Source: Leptobrachium leishanense
Taxonomy: Eukaryota; Chordata; Amphibia; Anura; Megophryidae
Assembly (NCBI GenBank): GCA_009667805.1
Contig: CM019065.1
Coordinates: 16,566,952 to 16,630,951 of the forward strand
Length of the DNA stretch: 64,000 nucleotides
Direction: 5' to 3'
Shown here: piece by piece, positions 24,280-36,794 of the stretch
Layout: each line of letters begins with the position of its first letter
Position numbering within the stretch: position 1 is the stretch's first letter
Notes under the pieces: model-generated
Told to the model about the DNA's origin: nothing
The model's input: the letters and a program-made list of their open reading frames with translations, nothing else
The model's database searches: none
Program-made: the position numbers and the translations under genes

Positions 24280-26590
24280 GGAGACCACTGGCCTTCATCC
24301 CGCTCAGGCCACAGAGCTCAAAGACACAAAGAGGCCTTAGCGTAGGCCTTCTCACCAGATTCCACAGCAGCCTACATGCAAGTCAACCTGGACTACAAGT
24401 GGATAATAGTGTCTGGAGGTCAGTAACATTGTGGTTGGGAGTAAACATTGAGGGATTTATTGGTGGTTCTTAACCTGGACCTGAGGAACAATACTTTGTC
24501 AGAACAACATCCACCCCTGGATATCACTGGCCTTTATCTTGGTTCGGCCTTAGAGCCCAATGAGGTTTGAAGGCCTTCGAGCAGTAGTATCAGACTTTTC
24601 AACCCCACCAGAGTCCACAGTTGCTTTCATTATTATCAAAATATGCATCTAGAGGACAATGGTTCAAAAGTATCTGAAGGTCATAGGTTGGTGTGGTCAT
24701 GAAGAACAATAATTTATCCGAACAATATCCTCCACATGGAGGCTGGCTTTTATTTCAGTCAGGCATAAGAGCCCATTGATGTTTGATGGCCATAGGGCAA
24801 GAGTATCAGAAGTTCGAAGCCCACCAGAGTCCAAAGACGCTTACAGTGCATCATTAACATGGGTATCTAGAGCACAGTAGCTCACATGTCCCTAAAGGTT
24901 CTTGTTTGGTATGACTGTGGTTGCAATTGAACATTGAGGGACTTAGTTTGGCCCAATGGACCCAAGGAACAATACTTCTTCAGAACAATATCCACCACAT
25001 AGATATAACTTGCGTTTGTTACGATCAGGTCTCAGAGCCCCATGAGGTTTGAAGGCCTTCAAGCAAGAGTATCACAGACTTTTCAACCCCACCAGAGTCC
25101 ACAGTTACTTACATTATTATCAAAATGTGTATCTAGAAGATAAAGTCTGAAATACACCGTGTGTCGAGACTCGTTCAGTGTATACGGCCCTGTATTCTCA
25201 TCGCACTCAGCCAGCGTCACGCTGCGTGGCTTAGCGCCCAGAGTTGAAAATAGCCAGTTTTGGCTGCGTTGTGGCATGAAGCAGTTGCTTCGCACCACGG
25301 TCAGTGTCTCTTCGGCTTTATGGCTCGATATTAGCTGAAGGTGTTAGGTTGGTATGACTGTGGTTGAGAAGGAGTATTGAGGTACTTATTATTGGTCCAC
25401 AGTTTGGCCCAACAGACCTGAGGAACAATGATTTATCAAAACAATATGATAAATTAGCTGTGGACATGATTAGGACAATGGGGGCCGTGGCGTCACCTTT
25501 GTCCATGTTCCAATGGAAACCCATATGCACAGCACCAGGAGTGACTCACATTTTCCTGGAATTTGTGTCTAGGGCATAGCAGCGCCCTGTGGGAGAGCAC
25601 CAGCGTGTGGTTGCTGTGCAAGGAAGGGGTTTTCGAAGCTCAACCCTAATCACTGAATGAAGGTCATATGTTGGTATGACTGCGGTTGGGAATGAGCATT
25701 GACATACTTATTACTGGTCCTCAGTTTGGCCCAACGGACCCGAGGAACAATAATTTATCAAAATATCCACCACAGGTATATCACTGGCCTTTATCTCAGT
25801 CAGGTCTCAGGGCCCAATAAGGTTTTAAGACCTTTGAGCAGGAGCTTCAGACTTGTCTACCCCACCTGAGTCCATAGTTGCTTACATTATTTTCAAAATG
25901 TGCATCTAGAGTATAATGGCTCGATAATATCTGAAGGTCGTAATTTGGTATGACTGTTGTTGGGAATGAGCATTGAGTTACATCTTGTTGGTCCTTAGCT
26001 TGGTCCAACGGACATGAGGAACATTAGTTTATTTGTACAATATCCACCACATGGCTTTTATTTCAGTCAAGCGTTAGAGCCTATCGATGTTTGATGACCA
26101 TAGGGCAGGAGTATCAGACTTTTCAAGCCCACCAGAGTCCACAGATGCCTCAATATGAGTATCTAGAGCATACTAGTTTGAATGTGCCTAAAGGTTGTTG
26201 GATGTTTTGACTGTTTTTGCAATTGAACATTGAGAGACTTACTATGGGTCCTTAGTCCACTGGCTCTGAGGAACAAAGATTTATTAGAACAATGTCCTCC
26301 ACATGGAGACCACTGGCTTTTATTTCAGTCAGGCGTTAGGGCAGAACTGATTGGACCTTCCCACCCACCAGTGTCCACAGTTGCCAACGTTACCATTAAT
26401 ATGAAATCTAAAAGATAACACCCCAAAAACATGGGCAAAGTCAGCAGGCTGTTGATTGGTACCAATGCTACTGTAAACATTGAGGGAGTTAACCATTTAC
26501 TAGATTGCTGTCTATTATACGGAGACCATGTTTGTGAGGCCTTCGAGTCCAGTACGATTAGAAGAACCTAGAGCAGGGGTATCAATTTTT
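24280..26590. repeat. Long-unit tandem repeat (~220-320 bp), about 7 copies
   Basis: A long unit recurs in order: AACATTGAGGGA-TTA, CTGAGGAACAATA-TT-TCAGAACAA, ATCCACCAC, CACTGGC-TTTATTTCAGTCAGG, AGAGCCCA-TGAGGTTTGA, AGTATCAGACTTTTCAA, CCACCAGAGTCCACAGTTGC and ATCTAGAG. GGAACAAT-type anchors fall near 24485, 24705, 24965, 25425, 25743, 26017 and 26271. One unit contains an unrelated CpG-richer insert at about 25140-25330. Copies are well diverged, so the array is old. Confidence 0.85.
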
Positions 26591-26607
26591 GTCAGCGAAC
26601 CTGCCTA

Positions 26608-27857
26608 AGGGCTCTATCACCTCCTTATCGCTAGCGCTCAAATAAATGAGCATAATGCTAGGTTAATTGAGGACATACTTGAAAACAAGAGAAATCTCAA
26701 TGTATCCTTCCTGGTAAAATCCTTTATAAATAAAATAAAATAAAATAACGTTACACCCGTATTACCGACCGATCGCTAACGGGTTAAAAAACCCATTAGT
26801 GAATCAGCATTGGCGCTTTTTAGCACCAGCTTACTGTGCTTTGCGCTCCCTATACTGAACACAGGGAGCGCAAAGTGTAAGCAAGGAGTAATTAGCATTA
26901 GAACTATGTGATTTTAACTAAAAACGTTTGCTACAGCTTAGAGCTGGGAGCAGAGTGAGACTAGGGAAAAAAGTCCCCAGTCTCCCTCAGCGATCACTCC
27001 GCCGACCTGCAGGATCTCGCGAGGTGAGATCCTGCCGGTCATGTGACTCTGCAGGAGAAGCCTCCATGGAGTTCTATGAACACCGTGGAGGGGTGCTCGG
27101 AACGGTGCTTTAGCGATGCCCGAGCATCCAGGAGCCTAGTGGCCACTAAGAGGCAGTCTGCTGGACTGAGCGCCTGCCCTGTAATCCACTGGGAAAACAG
27201 GGACGGTAAAGGGAGATTAGCGAATGCAAATTTTCCTCTTAACATCCCCATTTTAGCTACATGCACGTGATAGTCCCCTTAGAGTGGTGCTGCTGTGCTA
27301 AGCATTGGAGGACTCACCGGGCACTATCACGCCTCTCTCGAGATCCTGCAGGTCGGCGGAGTGATCACGGATGTAGACTGGGGACTTTTTCCCCCAGTCT
27401 CACTCTGATCCCAGCGGCCAGAAGCGGTGGAACGGGCTGCTATACTCACCGCGGGATGAGAGGTGAGTATTTGATTTTTCACTCTGCTCCCAGCGGCCAG
27501 AAGCGGCGGATCGGGCCGCCATTCTCACCGCGGGATGAGAGGTGAGTATTTGATTTTTTTGGCGGGGTTCCAGCTGCTGCTAACTGATTCCGCAGAAGCT
27601 CTAAGCTGTAGCACACTTTTTTCGTTAGCGACAGCTGTTTGTAATTAGCGTTAGGACTATGCGATCCTAACGCTTATTACTCTCTGCTTACACTTTGCGC
27701 TCTCCGTGTTAAGTATAGGGAGAGCAAAGTACAGTAAGCTGGTGCTATACAACGCTAATACCGATTCGCTAATGGGTTTTCTGGGCTTAACGCTATCACC
27801 TCAATTAACCTAACGCTCATTTATGTGAGCACTAGCGCTAAGGAGGTGATCGAGCCC
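26608..27857. mobile_element. Foldback DNA element, family F copy 1
   Basis: Long inverted arms: left starts AGGGCTCTATCACCTCCTTA, right is the inverse, ending TAAGGAGGTGATCGAGCCC. Arms pair over about 250-300 bp, including AACCCATTAG, CACCAGCTTACTGT and GCGCAAAGTGTAAGCA. An inner inverted pair (about 26941-27025 and 27335-27410) shares CTGCAGGATCTCGCGAG and GGCGGAGTGATC. A ~75-bp direct duplication (CCAGCGGCCAGAAGCGG...GGTGAGTATTTG) sits at 27408-27558. No transposase was found. Related to the element at 58801-61683. Confidence 0.82.
26668..26745 (+). repeat. Short retroposon-like tail inserted in the foldback arm
   Basis: The sequence CTTGAAAACAAGAGAAATCT through ATCCTTCCTGGTAAAAT ends in TTATAAATAAAATAAAATAA. 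It interrupts the left arm of the foldback element with no counterpart in the right arm. The A-rich tandem tail suggests a SINE or LINE 3' end; the family is not identified. Confidence 0.5.
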
Positions 27858-28798
27858 ATCATCGGGTCGAAATTAGACTTGGTGGACCTGAGGAGTGATT
27901 GGTTATATCAAATTACTTTAATCGGCTCAGTATTGAATCTCTCTCAGGCACAAGGCCAGTTGGTCATTGCTTCCCCAAGAAGCTGAATCCCAGCCTGGAC
28001 ATGGCTTGGATGTCTCACCACAGTGGGCTCCATAGCTTGCTGGTAGCACCATTCCTCGATGGTAAGTTTAACCCATAAAATAATTATCTTTGCGTCAACC
28101 AGGACATATAGCAAAACTACCAGCTCTATGTGTGCGCATTCAGTGCCTCCACAGACAATAATAAAGTGGAGAAACTGGAGGTATGATGACCACGTGGTCT
28201 CGCTTGGAGACATGTTGCCTCCTGCCGCAGACCCACATCTATTGCTGCTCGGCTTTCGGCCTGGTGGCCTCTCGTTTCATTAGTATATGGGCTGATTGTT
28301 TCCATCTGTCTATACTAACCCGTTACAGACTACTTTCTCTTTTTCCAAGTTAAAAAAAAAAATAATTAGAGGTTTTTCACAGTTCAAGTATAAAAAAAAG
28401 TAAAAATAAAATAAGATCAGGATCCAGGAGCGTCTAGACAAGAGGAGAAAACAAAAAAATAGTCACTGGAAAAATCGAGAAGTGGTGGGACAAGAATGTA
28501 GATGGAAAGCGACACGAAACCTGAGAAGGTAGAGGAGACAAGAGGGGAGGAAAAGAGAGAAAAGAGGGAAGAAAGGACAACATGATACACAACCTTATGA
28601 TTAAGGCCGGCCGTCCGCTGGGCGATCATCCGATATCGTCTGACTGCTCCCACAACATGCAGGTGAATCAGCCCTCATCCTCTGCCTTCAACTTTCATCG
28701 GACGACTTCAGATGATTTTTTGCGATTACATCCGACTAGTGCTCTTTCCCATTTCAGTGGGATTTATCAGACGATGCCGGGATGATCTGATACAAGTT
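27858..28798. other. Unique intronic sequence
   Basis: No gene recognised. The part 28595-28795 is CpG-richer with repeated ATCCGA / CATCGGACGA words and may be a small unclassified element. The part 28345-28430 is A-rich. Confidence 0.4.
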
Positions 28799-29219
28799 AG
28801 AAACATAGAAAATGTCGGCAGATAAGAACCTTTCGGCCCATCTAGTCTGCCCAATTACATGGATACTTTACCTGGATTTATCTTTTGTTTAGGATAGCCT
28901 TATGCCTATCCCATGCCTGTGTCGCGATCTGTCACAGGAAGGCTGTGGTATCAGAACGGTGGGAACCCAGAAAGCGGAGTATACCAGATCGTACGAGCCA
29001 CTTACATGAAGGGTGAGATGGAACTGTACAACCCTATTCGTGGTAGTGGCCGAGACGTCGGGTGTTGATAGGTATAGACGTATAGGCACAGGAAACTGGA
29101 GACTTGACACGGCGAGCAGTATGTAATATATGAAACACAGAAATGCAGGGATATGTTCATACAGGGTTGTAGTACTCACGGTAGACGGGAGGTAGGCTGT
29201 GGTATTGGGAGTACGTATA

Positions 29220-29465
29220 ATACTGCGGTATGCTGTTGCTTTGAGGCAGACGAGGAGACTGAAAATACTGCGGTATGCAGAGGTTCTGAGGTAGACGAGG
29301 AGACTGAAAATACTGCGGTATGCGGAGGCTCTGAGACAGACGAGGAGACTGGAGATACTGCGGTATGCTGATGTTCTGAGGTAGACGAGGAGACTGGAGA
29401 TACTGCGGTAGGTTGAGGTTCTAAAGCAGACGAGGAGACTGGGAATACTGCGGTATGCTGCAGCA
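29220..29465. repeat. 45-bp minisatellite inside the solo LTR
   Basis: Five copies of a 45-bp unit starting TACTGCGGTATGC and ending CAGACGAGGAGACTG, plus a partial sixth. The unit is a multiple of three, giving spurious open frames on both strands. Confidence 0.93.
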
Positions 29466-29555
29466 AGGCAGCTAGACACCTTGGAACAAAATAACACAGT
29501 TCAGGTACTAGGTGCCAAACTCAATAATTGAGCAACTACTCACAGTTCTGTAGCT

Positions 29556-29688
29556 CTTTTAAACTGGTTCCCGCCCTTCCTCAGTACCTGGCGTCTGACG
29601 TCATCTCCCGGCGCCGAGGACACCTAACCTCTCTCTGGGGTCTTCGCCGGTATAACGCGCATGTGCGCGCCGGCCGTTGCCTAGCGAC
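29556..29688 (-). promoter_or_regulatory. LTR promoter-like cluster: X-box, CRE, TATA-like
   Basis: Read on the minus strand, the LTR shows in order an RFX X-box-like GTCGCTAGGCAAC (29676-29688), a full palindromic CRE TGACGTCA (29596-29603) and TTTAAAAG (29556-29563) about 33 bp further on. The arrangement and high CpG content fit an RNA polymerase II promoter in the LTR. Activity is inference. Confidence 0.5.
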
Positions 29689-30247
29689 GGGACGCTGTTG
29701 GAATAAGCCGCGGCAAGTATTTCGGCCGATCGCGGCTTGCGAACGGCTGGACGGACGGCATCATGATCAGGTCCGGCGGCGGCCAGGCGGTACCAGGGGG
29801 CGATCCTGACAGCCTGCTTAAATTCAATTACTGTTTTGGCCTCTACCACTTCAATTGGAAGACTGTTCCATGTATCCACCACCCTCTCAGTAAAATAATG
29901 CTTTCTGATGTTACTTTTAAACCTTTGCCCCTCTAATCTAAGACTATGTCCTCTTGTTTTGATACTTTGTTTCCTTTTAAATATACTCCCTTCCTCTACC
30001 TTGTGGATTCCCTTTACGTATTTAAATGTTTCTATCATATCTCCTCTGTCTCGTCTTTTTTCCAAGCTGTACATGTTAAGATCATTAACCCTTTCCTGGT
30101 AACTTTTCTCCTTCAAGCCGTACACCATTTTAGTAGCCCTTCTCTGAACTCTCTCTAAGATGTCTATATCCTTCTGGAGATACGGTCTCCAGTACTGCAC
30201 ACAGTACTCCAAGTGAGGTCTCACCAGTGCTCTGTACAACAAGTTGC

Positions 30248-31159
30248 ATGAAAAAGATGAATTGTATAGTGAAACCGTCGTGTCGCAGCAGGGAAATTGC
30301 CCCATAGAGAAGTGATTCATTTCGACAGCCCATAGGATTCAGTGTAAAAAGATATTTTCTATTTCATTCTTTTTTTAGTCAACCGTTTATTCTTTTTCAT
30401 CCGCAGCAAAAAGCCTTTTCAGTTGTCGATTTTTTTAGAAATTTTTAGGTATTCGTCTGGATTTTTTAGGTGAAATTTTGGGTTTCCAAAATATATCTTT
30501 TTTCCTTCAGGCCGGCTGCTGTCAGCGCTGCTGTCCTTGCTGTTGAAACCTATTTCAGCACCAGGGACAGGAGGTTAATCCCTACGTGCAGCCTTCAGCA
30601 AGGTTTTTTATTATTTTTGCACCTTCGTCTGTGCTGGACAGGGGTTGTCCTTGGTGCTGAAACCCTGTTTTAGCAACAAAGACAGGTTGTTCTTTTTCCA
30701 ATGCAGCAGGTTTTTTCATTTGCCATTCGGGTGGCCTGTCCATCGGCCGACCTGGGTCGTCCACAGACGCTACCAGTGGCCGACACTGATCAGCCGACAG
30801 CGTTGTCCGTAGGCGGACGACCAATTCGGTCGTCTGACTACGGACCTGGTGGACAGCCAGTCTTAGTCGGTCACTATAGGAGATGGTATGTTCTAAGAGG
30901 GTGAGGAATGGTAAAAACTAGCGAACTGTACATTTTTGGTTTATGGGAGTTATGGTGTATACATGGAAGTTATTATGCATTAAGGAAGCCATGCAGATGC
31001 TGAGGGCAAGTCTAAAGAAGGAAGTAGAGAGGAAGAAACCTATTTATTAAGTGAAATGAAGCATAGGCCAGGAAACAGGCAGTAGATCAGAAGGTGGTGT
31101 CCAAGGTAAATCCGTGTCATCAAACGTCTGCCGCCATGTTGGCTGTAGCTCATAACATT
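30248..31159. mobile_element. TIR family P, diverged copy B, plus unique flank
   Basis: Words shared with the copies at 20320 and 50048: GCAGCAGGGAAATTGCC, CCATAGAGAAGTGATT, CCCATAGGATTCA-TGT, AACCGTTTATTCTTTT and CGCAGCAAAAAGCCTTTTCA, followed by the T-rich zone. The match fades after about 30480. The part 30500-30890 has its own short inverted and direct repeats (CTGTCCTTG-TG-TGAAACC-TTT twice). From 30900 to 31159 nothing is recognised. Confidence 0.55.
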
Positions 31160-33080
31160 TAGCCTCAAACAGACCGTTTCCTGAATGCACACAGATTATT
31201 TCCTTGTTGGACACAGACTGCTTCCTACCTGTACAGGTTGTTTCCTAGTTTATATTAGTTGTGCGCATACTACTTCCTTATTGCATATAGTCTATTTCCT
31301 GATTACATCTTGATTTTATACTGATTGTTTCCTGGTTGCATAAAGACTGTTTCCTGATTGTACCCAGAGTGCTTCCTAACTGCATACTGTCTATATACCT
31401 CATTGTATACAGATTGTTTCTCAGTTATGTCCTGATTGTTTATAGATAGCATACAGAGTGCTCCCTTGTTGCACACAAACTGCTTCCTGGTTGTATAGAA
31501 ATCGCTTCCTGGTTTTTCTACTAGTATACCGATTGCTTCCCAGTTGCATACAGACTGCTTTCTGTTCACAGACTTATTATTTCCTGTTTGTATAAAGATG
31601 TCTGCCTGAGTATTTTAAGATTATTTCAGATAGCATACAGAGTGCTTCCTGGTTACACAGTTTGCTTCCTGGTTACACAGTTTGCTTCCTGGTTACACAC
31701 AGATTGCTTCCTGGTTACACAGTTTGCTTCCTGGTTACACAGTTTTCTTCCTGGTTACACACAGATTGCTTCCTGGTTACACACAGATTGCTTCCTGATC
31801 ACAGACTGATTGCTTCCTGTTTGTATACAAAATCCTGCCAGATTGTGTTACTATTACCTACAGATTACATACAGAATGCTTCCTGATTGCAAGCAGTCTG
31901 TTTCCTAATTGCATATTGATTGTTTCCTGGTTGTATACAAATTGCTTCCTGATTTTAATAAGGTTGTTTCCTAATAACCTACAGAGTGCTTCTCAATTGC
32001 ACACAGACTGCTTCCTGATCACATACTGATTGTTTCCTGTTTGTATACACAGATTGCATCCTGATTATATTAAGATTGTTTCCTGATTCCTTAAAGAATG
32101 CTTCCATGTTTCACACAAACTGCTTCCTGATTGAAGACTGTTTGTTTTCCGATTGTATACACATTGCCTCCTGACTATATGAAGATTATGTTCGGATTGC
32201 ATACAGAGTGCTTCTTGATTGCGGGCAGACTGCTTCCTGATTGCATACTGATTGCTTCCTCATATTAAGAATATTTCCCAATAGCACTCAGAGTGTTACT
32301 TGCCAGCACACAGATTTTTTTTGTCGCTTTTTCATACACCTATACCTAACTTTTGAAAGACATTTTGCAGCCTGCAGTGATTGTGTATGCTGCTCATTGA
32401 TTTATACTGTTTGCTTCCTGATTGCATGCAGACGGTTTCCTGTTTATGTGTACTGACATACCTGACTTCTGAGATTGCTCCCTGCTTGAATACAGATTGC
32501 TTAATAATTCTATAACGTGCTTCCAAGGTGTGCACAGACTTTCCTCTGATTGCACTCATACATTATTCAGTTTACAGGCTACTTCCTGTTTGTACACAGA
32601 CTGCTTCCTCATAGTATATCGATTTCGTAATGATTTTCTACAGACTGTGTCATGAATGCATTTATTACTCTCTCTAATTGTTTATAATCTGCACCTGTTA
32701 CATTGTTCTCGGATTACACAGTCTGCTCTCTGATTTCATATGCGCTGACTGTTTCTCGGTTATATACATGCCACTTTCTGAAGACTATATACACACCGCT
32801 TCCTGACTGAATACTGCTGACTTCCTGCGTATACACAGGCTGCTTCCTCTTTTATTGTATATACCTTGTCTCTGAATTTTTTGTACTGTATTTTCTCTAG
32901 CTACAAACAGCTTCATAATAGTCCGCTGTCTACTTCCTGAATGTGTACAGGCTACTTCCTCCCTGATTGCTCACACGCTAATCCTGATTTTTTTTTTTTT
33001 TAAAGACTGATTCTGTATTTGACTGGTTCCATAATGTACGCAGATTGCCTCCTGACTGCATAGAAATTCAATGTATACAT
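31160..33080. repeat. Degenerate ~23-32-bp TTCCTG array (left part)
   Basis: The word TTGCTTCCTGATTGCATACA and variants (GACTGCTTCCTG, TTGTTTCCTGGTTG) recur every ~20-35 bp for nearly 2 kb. A homogeneous patch at about 31640-31790 carries GCTTCCTGGTTACACA. Copies elsewhere are heavily diverged. It is separated from a related array to the right by a hAT-like MITE and about 150 bp of transition sequence. Confidence 0.85.
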
Positions 33081-33238
33081 GTATCCAGTTTACTTCCTTC
33101 CTGGTGGTGTGGTCAGATCCATCCTACTTTCTGTGGAATCATTCTTCCACTGTTGCATGTCTGGTAATTTCCTTTTTGCCAGCTCCGCTCCCTTCTCTGG
33201 TTATTAAAATGAAATCCACACGTATACCTACCTTCACA

Positions 33239-33503
33239 TAGGGTTACCAGATCGGCCATGTATTCCTGGATACATATTACTATGTCATGCAGAGGGAAGC
33301 ACAGGGAAAAGTGCTTCCCTGCAATATGTATAATTCATATGCTGCAGGAAGGAAATCAAGGCAGGTCACCTGGGATTCCTTTTTTATTTCTTGCATGCAG
33401 CGTAAGGATTGTACATGCTGAGTGGTGGCATTATTCATGCACTGCCCATCAGCGTGACTTAATTATTTGTGTCCAGAAAAACATGGCCGATCTGGTAACT
33501 CTA
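33239..33503. mobile_element. hAT-like MITE family H, copy 2 (265 bp)
   Basis: Same length and structure as the copy at 17675-17939, with ends TAGGGTTACCAGATCGGCCA and TCTGGTAACTCTA. Flanking 8-mers CCTTCACA (33231-33238) and CCATCACT (33504-33511) match at 6 of 8, consistent with an old 8-bp duplication. It is inserted in decayed tandem-repeat sequence. Confidence 0.85.
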
Positions 33504-33629
33504 CCATCACTTCCCATAACTTCCTCCTTTGGACACTTATGACCCAGGACTCTATCATGGTTTCCTCCTGCATCGATACACTGTTACAAATCTATATCTG
33601 TATCCGCCATCAATCCCATTCTGGTTTTT

Positions 33630-36345
33630 TGTTCATTACACACCTGTGTCATGCATTACTTACACATCTTGCACATACACTTCCTGCATTATGTCCATCA
33701 CATCCTGTATCATTTCTCATGTTGCGCACACATGCATTCTACAATGTTTCCTGTGTAACATACACATCATCCTTTACTTACCTTTACGCACGCACACACA
33801 TCCTGTAACACACTCAAATCCCAAATTGATATAATGCACCATTTCCTGTTACTCGCCGCATTCATCACTTCCATGTTATAAATTTATTTCCTGCATCTTG
33901 TTCCCATTACACAACCACTTTCTGCAATATTATTTCTTTTCATACTCACATCTGGTATCACGTTCTATTACTGGTTCAGTTTGTGCATCACTTCCCTTTA
34001 CATACAGGACTGAAAAATAAATTACACTTTCCCATCCTGCATCACGTCTACTGTCACACAATTCCATCCCACACCAACTGCCTTTTTACACTCACATCTC
34101 ATATACATTCTCCATCATTTACCTAGATACACACACAAATTCTGCATCACTTTCTGTTGAACACTTGTATCCTGCTTCACATGCATTTATACACTGCCAG
34201 TCTGCAACACTCCCTGGTACACATTCACCTGCTCTATTTCCTTTTTATACACAAAAATTATGCAAAATTCCATGTTACACACTCACATCCAGCATCATTT
34301 CCTCTGTTACATGCTCGCATCCTGCTTCATTTCCTCTGATACAGTCACATCCAACATCATTTCCTGTTACACGCACACATCCAGCATCATTTCCTGTTAC
34401 ACACTCACATCCAGCATCATTTCCTTTACACACTCACATCCAGAATAATTTCCTCTTACAGTCACATCAGCATAATTTCCTCTGTTACACTCCTGCATCA
34501 TTTCCTCTGTTACACGCTCACAATCTGAATAATTTCCTGTTACACGCTCACAATCTGAATAATTTCCGGTTACACACTCACAATCTGAAAAATTTCCTCT
34601 GTTACACGCTCGCAATCTGAATAATTTCCGGTTACACGCTCACAATCTGAAAAATTTCCTCTGTTACACGCTCACAATCTGAATAATTTCCTGTTACACG
34701 CTCGCAATCTGAATAATTTCCTCTGTTACACGCTCACAATTTGAATAATTTCCTGTTACACGCTCGCAATCTGAATAATTTCTTGTTACACGCTCGTAAT
34801 CTGCATAATTTCCTGTTACACGCTCACAATCTGCATAATTTCCTGTTCAACGCTCACAATCTGAATAATTTCCTGTTACACGCTCACAATCTGAATAATT
34901 TCCTCTGTTACACGCTCGCAATCTGAATAATTTTCTCTGTTACACAATCTGCATAATTTCCTTTTACACTCTCAGAATCTGCATAATTTCCTGTTACACG
35001 CTCACAATCTGCATAATTTCCTGTTACACCCTCGCAATCTGCATAATTTCCTGTTACACGCTCACAATCTGAATAATTTCCTGTTACATGCTCACAATCT
35101 GAATAATTTCCTCTGTTACACGCTCGCAATCTGAATAATTTTCTGTTACACAATCTGCATAATTTCTTCTGTTACACGCTCACAATCTGCATAATTTCCT
35201 GTTACACGCTCACAATCTGCATAATTTCCTGCTACACCCTCGCAATCGGCATAATTTCCTGTTACACGTTCGCAATCTGCATAATTTCCTCTGTTACACG
35301 CTCACAATCTAAATAATTTCCTCTGTTACACGCTCACATCCTGCATAATTTCCTCTGTTACACACTCACATCCTGCATCATTTCCACAGTTACACGCTCA
35401 CATCCTGCATCATTTCCACAGTTACACGCTCACATCCTGCATCATTTCCACAGTTACACGCTCACATCCTGCATGATTTCCTCTGTTACACACTCACATC
35501 CTGCATCATTTCCACAGTTACACGCTCACATCCTGCATGATTTCCTCTGTTACACACTCACATCCTGCATCATTTCCACAGTTACACGCTCACTTCCTGC
35601 ATCATTTCCACAGTTACACGCTCACATCCTGCATCATTTCCACAGTTACACGCTCACATCCTGCATCATTTCCACAGTTACACGCTCACATCCTGCATCA
35701 TTTCCACAGTTACACGCTCACATCCTGCATCATTTCCACAGTTACACGCTCACTTCCTGCATCATTTCCACAGTTACACGCTCACATCCTGCATCATTTC
35801 CACAGTTACACGCTCACATCCTGCATCATTTCCACAGTTACACGCTCACATCCTGCATCATTTCCACAGTTACACGCTCACATCCTGCATCATTTCCACA
35901 GTTACACGCTCACATCCTGCATGATTTCCTCTGTTACACACTCACATCCTGCATCATTTCCACAGTTACACGCTCACATCCTGCATGATTTCCTCTGTTA
36001 CACACTCACATCCTGCATCATTTCCACAGTTACACGCTCACTTCCTGCATCATTTCCACAGTTACACGCTCACATCCTGCATCATTTCCACAGTTACACG
36101 CTCACATCCTGCATCATTTCCACAGTTACACGCTCACATCCTGCATCATTTCCACAGTTACACGCTCACATCCTGCATCATTTCCACAGTTACACGCTCA
36201 CATCCTGCATCATTTCCACAGTTACACGCTCACTTCCTGCATCATTTCCACAGTTACACGCTCACATCCTGCATCATTTCCACAGTTACACGCTCACATC
36301 CTGCATCATTTCCACAGTTACACGCTCACATCTTGCTTCACTTCC
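33630..36345. repeat. 30-32-bp TTTCC-TGTTACAC-CTCACA array
   Basis: Left part diverged (CATCA-TTTCCTGTTACAC). Middle part 34500-35340 has unit TGTTACACGCTCACAATCTG plus AATAATTTCC (30 bp, or 32 with CTCTGTT). Right part 35370-36330 is very homogeneous with unit ACAGTTACACGCTCACATCC plus TGCATCATTTCC (32 bp). Homogeneity increases from left to right, which marks the young end of the array. Blocks of the CTCTGTTACACACTC variant recur about 450 bp apart near 35480, 35540, 35925 and 35990. Confidence 0.95.
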
Positions 36346-36794
36346 CTTTGCATGCTCTGATTGTTCTCGCCTCCTGTGTTACTCACATCCTGCGCTACGT
36401 CCCATGGTGCTTTTTGTTTTTAATACAACGCTACACACTCGCACAGTTCATGCGGTTCTCACACCTGTTTCTTTGTCGTATTAATACACAGTTATGATCA
36501 CTCATGTCTATTTCCAATTTCGTCAATCTTCCCCCACACACTCTTTACTGTATTCAGCTCTTCCAGGTGTGTGGGCAGCAGCGCCGCGGGTATGATGCCA
36601 GTCTCTGCCAGTGTTTTTCCATCACTGCCCATCAGAAAATGCAAGGTGTGTGGGCGAGATAGAAAACCCCTGTAACACCAGAGCGGAATGCACAACAACC
36701 TACATCTGTGTGTGGACACTCATCACTGTGTGTGGACACTCATCATCGCTATACAAAGTAGCGCAGTCACTGCTGGTGTATAGACCCTCGTCAC
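36346..36794. other. Intronic sequence, nothing recognised
   Basis: Unique sequence with a short direct duplication GTGTGTGGACACTCATCA near 36708-36740. No gene is supported. Confidence 0.4.

Larger units (their letters stand above)
28920..29811 (-). mobile_element. Solo LTR, 892 bp, 5-bp TSD GCCTG
   Basis: The insertion begins TGTCGCGATCTGTCACAGG and ends GGGGGCGATCCTGACA (TG...CA on either strand). It is flanked by GCCTG at 28915-28919 and 29812-29816, and it interrupts a CR1 element whose sequence resumes exactly after one GCCTG. TG/CA ends with a 5-bp duplication and no coding region indicate a solo LTR. The promoter-like part reads on the minus strand: GC-rich with GTTGCCTAGCGAC, TGACGTCA and TTTAAAAG in order. 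The retroelement family is not identified. Confidence 0.88.
28799..30247 (-). mobile_element. CR1-type LINE 3' fragment, interrupted by a solo LTR
   Basis: On the minus strand from about 30243 the translation reads LLYRALVRPHLEYCVQYW, then DIDILERVQRRATKMV, SLEKRRDRGDMIETFK and WNSLP, the standard C-terminal end of CR1-group reverse transcriptases. Below it comes a 3' UTR containing CGGCCCATCTAGTCTGCCC (+ strand). The 5' part of the LINE is truncated. The element is split at 28919/29812 by an 892-bp LTR flanked by a 5-bp duplication. The coding part lies in about 29817-30243. Confidence 0.88.

Noticed and set aside
29601..30320. Treating the 239-codon minus-strand frame as one intact protein
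   Set aside because: Only the part from about 30243 to 29817 is CR1 reverse transcriptase; the rest runs into the solo LTR and upstream non-homologous sequence.
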